Shown in pieces: positions 57,221 to 64,000 of a DNA stretch of 64,000 nucleotides. Under the pieces are notes generated by a model that did not search any database, was not told the DNA's origin, and was given only the letters and a program-made list of their open reading frames with translations. Position 1 is the first letter of the stretch. Each line of letters begins with the position of its first letter. Position numbers and translations under genes: made by a program. The DNA comes from Mytilus californianus (Eukaryota > Mollusca > Bivalvia > Mytilida > Mytilidae). The DNA is taken from NCBI RefSeq assembly GCF_021869535.1, contig NW_026262668.1, forward strand, positions 21,147,732 to 21,211,731, written 5' to 3'.

Positions 57221-59417
57221 CGGCTTATTTCAAAACAAAACCTTGTCCAGTTTTGGTTATACTTTATGTCGTTTTTGGTTGAGCAGATCAACGTTTGTAT
57301 TAGGTTTTGAATTTTCAAATATTTTGACCTCGACCATCATTGAAGGATGAATGCATATTTAGTGCATAACAATTGGTACGATTTATTTTTTTAAACACAT
57401 ATCATTTTCTTGAGTATACATGTTTTTTTAAAGCGCAAACAGTGTAAATAAACATTTGAATCACTTAGTACGTTAGTAACATGATGATGCTGTACTCGAC
57501 TTGAACTCTTATTTTTTAGGTTTAGCTTATATCTCAATTCACTGGCAAAGGTCAATATTTTAAAACTAGTAGTGTACACGTAAACTGCTACGTCATGAAA
57601 GTACACACAACATTAGATTAAAACCTGCAGCACACATATGTTGTTTAAAATAATGAAGATAATCAAGACAAATAAATTGATGATGAGTTCAACTATGACA
57701 AATGTATAACAATACCATATCAATGAAATATATTGTGAATTATTAAAGGTCATAAAACTATATACTTCACGAGCAATTATGATCTGTATTCTTGTTAAAC
57801 AGTTCACCGAATGATAAATATGGAACAATGAACAAAATATCTCTCATTTTCGGCTATAGGTGTTATGTGAACCATGCTGGTAAAAAGTACCGATTCTTTC
57901 AAGAGATTTTATTTACAGAAGTTAATACATTCACTTATGACTGTAAAGTTTCTGTTTTAAGCTTACATGAATTCATCCATCTGTATCAATGCCTTTTTAT
58001 TTAAACAAGTGTACAATTAGTTATACACTTATTGAATGCAAATTTACTAAGAAAAACAAATCGGAGAACAGTATATACTTACCATCAATTAAACAATTAA
58101 ACTGCACTTAGAAAGTATGTTTATAAAGATATGGAATGTTTTTAACCTTTTATCAAATTTTGTCAGCAAAAAGCTTTAAACGTTAAGCCGAAGATCTCGC
58201 ATCTTGTAGCAATATTGTCTTACCAACTGACTAATATTGTTTCAACCTTATTCAATACGTCTTCACGTACTCGGACATAAAATTTTTACACATCTAACAT
58301 TTGACAAAATCGCAGGTAACGTTTGTGAATATGCCTAATAGATTGCATGAATCAAAACGACAAAGCCAAAACGTTTCCAACATTTAGCGTACACAAAAAA
58401 ATGAAACATGGGCACTAGAAGATTTCTGGATTAAAACATATTCCGATTATGTGTTTGTCTCTCTAGAAATTTGGCCTACGTTACGAATAAAGAAAACTTC
58501 ATTTAGAAAACGCGTTTCATGCTGACTATTACGATGTATAGAGGAAGTTTATCTTACCACAATCGCCGTAGTTAAATGTTCATTATAAGATAATACACAA
58601 TCACGTATCGTGCTGATATCATCTAGATATTCATAGTAATTATCTACTCAAAACAACCGTTACAGATGTATCCCATTATAATACAAAATAACCTGAATAC
58701 CAGCCAAAGACGGGAAAATATCACCTATTCATTTTGTCGACACTGGTTATACTTTACGGTTCTCATTATATTGATGAAGGTTGAAAATATTGAACATGAA
58801 CTGAAGGGAAATGCATTATATTATTAACCGAGGCTACTAATTAGATTTGTCAATGCTAGTCACAACTTCATTTTTATTATCATACTGACTGTCAAATGTT
58901 AATCAATACAATCATCTTACAACATCTATAATTTGAACTACAGCATAAAACTAAAGACAAAATCTTAGAATTATACAAACTTTAATTCGGATGTTCTGTA
59001 ATATTTTGAGGATGTTGACAGATATAGCGTTTAGCTCCGCCTCCTCGCGTGGATATCTAATGAATGAACGGTTCAAGTGCTACTATTGACAACAGTTGTA
59101 GTAACTGTTTATCGTATCATTCTTTCGGATCTGATCTTTTGAATGAAAGAAATATAAGAGACAACAGTAATACAAATGTTAGATTCTCTTAAATCTTTTT
59201 TCAATATAAATATTTTAAGTGAAAAAAAACTTAGAAGTTGTATAAACTATAAAAGAATGATTAAGATATATGAGAGAGTGACCAATAACAGTAAACTGTA
59301 GTCATCGACAGAATCAGCGTGTCCTGTTTTGTACATAATTATTATTTAATTTAATTTGCGAAGCCAGAATCGGTCCAAATGTTATGGTAGTGAAAAGGTC
59401 ATATACCATTAATATAC
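57221..59417. other. Unassigned stretch
   Basis: Over 2 kb with no recognised repeat or gene, the least repeat-marked part of the window. Exons too short for me to call cannot be excluded. Confidence 0.45.
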
Positions 59418-59800
59418 GTCAAAGAACGTCTCGTTCTTTTTCTAAAAAAGTTCATCGGAAGGTACCACGACCTTGTTGATAATATTCCGTATCAATTCAC
59501 AAATAATACACGATGGTCTTGAAGTGAGATTCTGCGTACTGATGTTGTTTATCATCTTAATAACGTGTTATAGCATTCTTTTATTTGTCTTTATTAATAT
59601 AACTTTTACTGTTAAGTCTGTTTTTTGTGATATCTATTTGACGTGGCACTGTACTTATGTATCCCGTCATACTTTGAACTACAAAATCATTTTATTTTAT
59701 TAATATTACTTTTACTGTTAAGTCTGTTTTTTGTGATATCCATTTGACGTGACTCTGTACTTATCTATCCCGTCATACTTTGAACGACAAAATTATTTTA
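59418..59800 (+). pseudogene. Penelope-like RT tail (second family), with duplicated 3' flank
   Basis: Same order as 42320-42454 (GTCAAAGAACGTCTCG, AAAAAGTTCATCGGAAGGTA, CAAATAATACACGATGGTCT) but with single-base indels that break the frame. The 3' flank contains a 106-bp tandem duplication, units starting at 59593 and 59699 (TACTGTTAAGTCTGTTTTTT, CCGTCATACTTTGAAC). Confidence 0.7.
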
Positions 59801-60079
59801 CATCTACCTGCGTGACGTCAAACGCGCGATTCTACGCCAGTACTTAAAACCTTCCATCCTTTATGGGTAGATTTTACATAGATCAATGAAATAGTATAAT
59901 AAAAAAAGCAAAATGAGGATGTTAAATTTGATGTATGCCTTATTGAGCTTCTTTGTTAAATTTGTTTGTTTTTATAGTGATTAAGATGATAACACAATGT
60001 TGACTGCTGTACCCCTATTTTTGGCATTTTTACCTATTGTGTCTGTTTGTTTTGTTCACGCATTGTTGTCAATACAATG

Positions 60080-60300
60080 GAATTTGATGCAACTGTCATA
60101 CAAGTGAGAGGTTTAGCTAGCTATAAAACCAGGTTCAATTTACCATTTTCTACATGAGAAAATGCCTGTACCAAGTCAGGAATATGACAGTTGTTATCCA
60201 TTCGTTTGTTGTGTTTGAGCTTTTGATTTTTCCATTTGATTAGGAACTTTCCTTTTTGAATTTTCCTCGGAGTTCAGTATTTTTGTGATTTTACTTTATA
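60080..60300 (+). repeat. Family C dispersed repeat
   Basis: TCATACAAGTGAGAGGTTTA, GCCTGTACCAAGTCAGGAAT, GTTGTGTTTGAGCTTTTGAT and TTCCTCGGAGTTCAGTATTT make a nearly complete C copy, ending where the Foldback-like element starts. Confidence 0.85.
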
Positions 60301-60354
60301 CTACGGAAGCGTATTAGGGCCATCCTTTTTTATTTATTTTTTCAAATTGTCGAT

Positions 60355-60733
60355 TTTAATCTTGGAATAATTAACTTTAATCTTGGAATTTCCAACTTTA
60401 ATCTTGGAATGATCAACTTTAATCTTGGAATTATCAACTTTAATCTTGGAATGATCAACTTTAATCTTGGAATTATCAACTTTAATCTTGGAATTTCCAC
60501 CTTTAATCTTGGAATTATCAAATTTAGTCTTGGAATTATCAACTTTAATCTTGGAATTTTCCAACTTTAATCTTGGAATTATCAATTTTAATCTTGGAAA
60601 TATCAACTTTAATCTTGGGATTTCCAACTTTAATCTTGGAATTATTAACTTTAATCTTGGAATTATCAACATTAATGTTGGAAATTCTAACTTTAATCTT
60701 GGAATTATCAACTTTAATAATGGAAATGGCTGA
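60355..60733. repeat. 21-bp tandem repeat, 18 units
   Basis: Unit TTTAATCTTGGAATTATCAA plus C. One extra T at about 60560 is the only length change seen. Since 21 is a multiple of 3 every frame stays open, giving ORFs such as the 125-codon one with a NSKIKVD heptad. These are not genes. Confidence 0.95.
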
Positions 60734-61224
60734 TATTTTACTTCTAGCCCCTAGTTTATTGTGTTTCTCCGTACACTTAATCTACTTATAATTATTTTCG
60801 TTGCTAATTTTTTTGTAAAATGTTAAAGAAAAATAGACGTGTATCTAAAGTATTGTATAGCTTCATGTAGCCTAATATCCATGAAAAGGGGGTGTGGTGT
60901 AACTTCCTATCAATGGGTATACGTTGATATGTCTAAAATATGGATCATAATTTTGCGAGATTTTATATATATGACACTACTTTTTAATGACATTCTATAT
61001 TGACATGCGTTGTTCTTTCATGACTTTATATTGATTTGGGGTATGTTCTACATATGTTATATAAATATGTTATTGGAAATCTTATAGTAATGGCCAATTG
61101 TGGTTTTTTAATCAATCAGGGACTTTATATTTGCATAAATATAAAGTCATTGAATCTAATCATTTTGAAATTAGACTATTATATATAAGTAAAGGTCATT
61201 CTTTGTATATATTCACATATAAAT

Positions 61225-61582
61225 ATGTTACACTATTGTTTCAGATAAGAGTGAAGGTTTGGTACCATTAAAACGTTTAAACCCGCTGCAATTGTTTGCA
61301 CCTGTCCATAAGTCAGGAATCTGATGGTCAGTAGTAGTCGTTTGTTGATGTGGTTCATAAGTGTTTCTCGTTTTTCGTTTTTTTATATAGATTAGACCGT
61401 TGGTTTTCCCGTTTGAATGGTTTTACACTAGTAATTTTTGGGGCCCTTTATAGCTTGCTGTTCGGTGTGAGCCAAGGCTCCGTGTTGAAGACCGTACTTT
61501 GACCTATAAGGGTTTACTTTCATAAATTTTGACTTGGATGGAGAGTTGTCTCATTGGCACTCATACCACATCTTCTTATATC
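61225..61582 (+). repeat. Family A copy nested in the Foldback-like element
   Basis: TTTCAGATAAGAGTGAAGGT, AACGTTTAAACCCGCTGCAA, GAGCCAAGGCTCCGTGTTGA and CCACATCTTCTT identify it. Confidence 0.85.
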
Positions 61583-61672
61583 TAGGTTCCAAATATTAGT
61601 AAATGTTATAAAAAAACGGGTACATATTTTAAGCAAAAATGGCACACCCCTACTAACTAATTTCGAAGTTAC

Positions 61673-61702
61673 CCCCCCCCCCCCCGCCCTCCCCCCCCCC
61701 CC
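61673..61702. repeat. Poly-C tracts
   Basis: Two long C runs separated by GCCCT. Length is uncertain by nature. Confidence 0.9.
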
Positions 61703-62073
61703 CTTCCCCTCGTGCTTATTATTTGTAATTATGTATACAGTACATGCATTTATTATATTATTTTGCGGATATGTATCGATGTTTACAATAGCAATCATCA
61801 ACAAAGAGTAAAGTAAAGCAAATCAAAGAGAATTGCACTGTTTGGCAGAAGCGACAGTCAATTTTCTTAACTCAGAGATTCACTCGATTAATGAAAGTCG
61901 GAAAAAATCAGTGACGGACTAATGAGGGTACTAAAAGTTGGAATTTCCAAGTTTAATGTTGATAATTCCAAGATTAAAGTTGGAAATTCTAAGATTAAAG
62001 TTGATAAATTCAACATTTAAGTCGACAATTTGAAAAAAAAAATATAAAAGGATGGCCCTAATACGCTTCCGTA

Positions 62074-62537
62074 ATATACAGATCAGACGAATATTCTGTA
62101 TGGTTAGAATAAGAGCAAAGAGTTGTTGGCTAGACGTCAGAACATATCATTCAAAAAGATAAACATGTCTTCTAGGACAGGAGGGGATGAAGATACAAGG
62201 GAACCAATAAACATGAATAGAAGTCCGACAATACAAATGAAAACAGCGAAGCAGCAGCCCAGTTATATTTTATTTTTTATGTGAATAATGGTTAATCATT
62301 ATCTTCATTTGACGGTAGATTAAAGTTAGGAGTTACTAGTATTTCCAGAACAATTAAGTTCAACACGTCCTCTTCTCTTTGTTTAAGTAAAGTTCTCGCA
62401 GTCGTGTTTTTTAAAGGGTTGGTTGGATTACTATCTTTTTTGGTTTTGTATCATTATGATTTCTGTCTGTCAATCTCTATCATTCTGTTTTCCTTCTTTC
62501 ATTCTTTCTTCACATTCTTTGGTTATTTTAAAGATAA
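62074..62537. other. Unassigned stretch
   Basis: Nothing recognised between the Foldback-like element and the next family A copy. Confidence 0.5.
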
Positions 62538-62905
62538 AAAGATGTGGTATGAATGTCAATGAGACAAATATCCACCAAAGTTCGAATGAAATAGATGTAA
62601 GCAATTATAGGCAACAGTACGACCTTCAGCAATGAAAAAATCCATACCGTATAGTCGGCTATAAAAGGCCCCGACATGAAAAATTTATCACAATTCAATT
62701 GAGAAACCGTACTGCCTAATTTAAAACAAAACAATTTACGAAAAACAAAAAATATGACAGACATAAACCAACGACAACCACTACACTACAGGTTCCTGAC
62801 TTGGGACAGACACATAAAGAAAGTGACGGGGTTAACAGTTTTGTAAGCGTTCAACCGTCCCCTAACCTGGGACAGTGGTTTTACAACACAACATAAGAAC
62901 AAACT
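62538..62905 (-). repeat. Family A repeat, nearly complete short form
   Basis: AAAGATGTGGTATGAATGTC, CCGTATAGTCGGCTATAAAA, CAACGACAACCACTACACTA, GTTCCTGACTTGGGACAGAC and CCCCTAACCTGGGACAGTGG occur in order. Confidence 0.85.
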
Positions 62906-63119
62906 TTAAGTTATGCAGGTTTATATGATGATAGTATGTGTATAACCTGTTTGATAAAGGTTAGAAGAATTTTTTCAATCGTTGTTTTTTTTTTTCTTCA
63001 GCAGTTTTCAAATTAAGAAGAAACAATTCAATTCTAGTAATATTTTCATTCGGGAAACATCTAGTTCATAAAGAGGATGCATTTTTAGGAAAAGATTACA
63101 AATTACAAAACATTGCAAT

Positions 63120-63185
63120 TTGATAAGGGAATTTCCGATTTAAATTTTCCTTGGAGTTTGGTATTTTTGCTATTTTAATTTTAAT
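63120..63185 (+). repeat. Family C fragment
   Basis: TTTTCCTTGGAGTTTGGTAT and its upstream GGGAATTTCCG match the 3' end of family C. Confidence 0.65.
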
Positions 63186-63489
63186 TTTTTTGAAATATGG
63201 AAGTGTTCGTCATTTGTAACATTAATGAAATCAACACTGAATTAATTTAGTGCGTCCGAAGCGTTTTTCAAAATCTACCGTAGTAAGAAACGGTCTTAAA
63301 CAAACATCTGTAAGCCAAGCTTATATAAGACCTAAACACATTAAAAGCTATGTCACCAACATGTTTGCAAATATTAAGATATTTTTTTTCTGACAGTAGT
63401 TCTAATATTGAAAGTTTCCAGACGACATTAAAAACATTTTAAATTGAGATGTTGCCAAATTTGATGTATTCTTTATTTATCTTTATATA

Positions 63490-63645
63490 ACGGTTTAGTA
63501 GCTATTAATCCAGGTTTGACCCACCATTTTCCTTGTACTAAAACGGGGATATGACAGTTGTTTTACCAGTCGTTCCGTTAGTGATATATACGATCAGTTT
63601 TTATGGACTTTCCCCGTTTTGAATTCACACTTGACTTCGATTTTT
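63490..63645 (+). repeat. Diverged family C copy
   Basis: GGTTTAGTAGCTATTAATCC, CCATTTTCCTTGTAC, ATATGACAGTTGTTTTACCA and GACTTTCCCCGTTTTGAATT keep the family C order. Confidence 0.7.
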
Positions 63646-64000
63646 TAACCTTACTATTTTGTTCTCTATGAGAAAGCGTGGTTTATTATTGCACCGAAGT
63701 CTTATAAATAATTTCGAATACACGGATATCCTTTTGTAACTGATCAACATATTTTATTCAGTCAGCAAGTCGGATATTACAAAATGAGATAACCATCCAA
63801 TAAGCACTTGAGTTCACCGTAAGATTTTGGCATAGTTTATGTCGCTTAATATGTACTTTAATGTGTGGTGTTAAATCATGTTTGATTGTTTGTCCCTTGA
63901 AATAGTGTACTTTGTTCTGCCATTCATGAACTTTGATTGACCTCTTGATATCTATTTCTTTCCCATTTTTATAAGAATTTAAGCTGACATTAATTTTTAA
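63646..64000. other. Unassigned end of window
   Basis: Nothing recognised. Confidence 0.5.

Larger units (their letters stand above)
60302..62073. mobile_element. Foldback-like element with 21-bp subterminal repeats
   Basis: The ends are 28-bp perfect inverted repeats starting TACGGAAGCGTATTAGGGCC, and the similarity continues through TTTTTTCAAATTGTCGA. Inside each end are tandem repeats of TTTAATCTTGGAATTATCAA plus C: 18 units at the left (60355-60733) and about four or five, inverted and decayed, at the right (about 61930-62027). Long unequal terminal repeats made of short tandem units are the architecture of Foldback elements. The interior has no transposase and carries a family A copy and a poly-C tract. 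Target-site duplication was not resolved (TATAC near both ends). Confidence 0.75.

Noticed and set aside
60334-60733. ORFs of 66 to 125 codons with IPRLKL or NSKIKVD heptads
   Set aside because: They are open only because the 21-bp repeat has no stop in any frame; both strands give similar ORFs.

Overview
The window looks like AT-rich nuclear DNA of a marine bivalve, most probably a mussel of the Mytilus type. The evidence is the near absence of long ORFs, a spliced gene with GT-AG introns, and dense layers of dispersed repeats that I recognise from memory as typical of mussel genomes. Species cannot be settled from the sequence alone. There is no bacterial-style gene organisation, no CRISPR array and no rRNA.

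Only one convincing host gene was found, and no single ORF shows it. It is a three-exon, minus-strand gene for a 182-residue four-helix membrane protein of the claudin/PMP22 type: exon 1 at 46874-47120, exon 2 at 40299-40442, exon 3 at 39313-39479. All splice phases agree. Its 6.4-kb first intron is packed with transposon debris. A frameshifted relic of its first exon lies at 23187-23396, next to a duplicated ~540-bp block.

Mobile elements dominate the rest. They include: an intact Crypton/DUF3504-type tyrosine recombinase ORF (32890-34599); a nearly full-length Penelope-like retroelement of the permuted Naiad type, with a GIY-YIG nuclease in front of the reverse transcriptase (50670-53960, minus), plus two decayed relatives (26338-26720 and 40975-41945); pieces of other Penelope-like elements (4873-5355, 42320-42454, 59418-59800); a 5'-truncated LINE (38181-39215); a TTAA-flanked 4.57-kb composite array (10206-14774) of four 465-bp terminal-inverted-repeat elements separated by three identical 903-bp spacers; a Foldback-like element whose ends carry 21-bp repeats (60302-62073); a TA-flanked MITE (24472-24680); and several near-palindromic hairpin elements.

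Dispersed families are labelled A to F in the entries. A is the commonest (about 15 copies, ending in CCACATCTTCTT). B has two near-identical inverted copies 37 kb apart. C carries a TGACTTGGTACAGGCATTTTC core. D carries GACGAAACGCGCGTCTGGC. E is a ~590-bp tandem repeat with GGCCGCCATGGC. F is a ~145-bp tandem repeat. Several are nested (A in E, C in D, C in a Naiad relic), giving a relative order of insertion. Layout: 0-10 kb dispersed repeats and hairpins; 10.2-14.8 kb the composite array; 16.4-19.7 kb a large inverted duplication; 20.2-23.4 kb minisatellite, duplication and claudin-exon relic; 24-31 kb repeats; 32.9-34.6 kb Crypton; 36-39 kb hairpins and LINE; 39.3-47.1 kb claudin-like gene; 47.7-54 kb tandem repeats and Naiad; 54-64 kb mostly unassigned DNA with the Foldback-like element.
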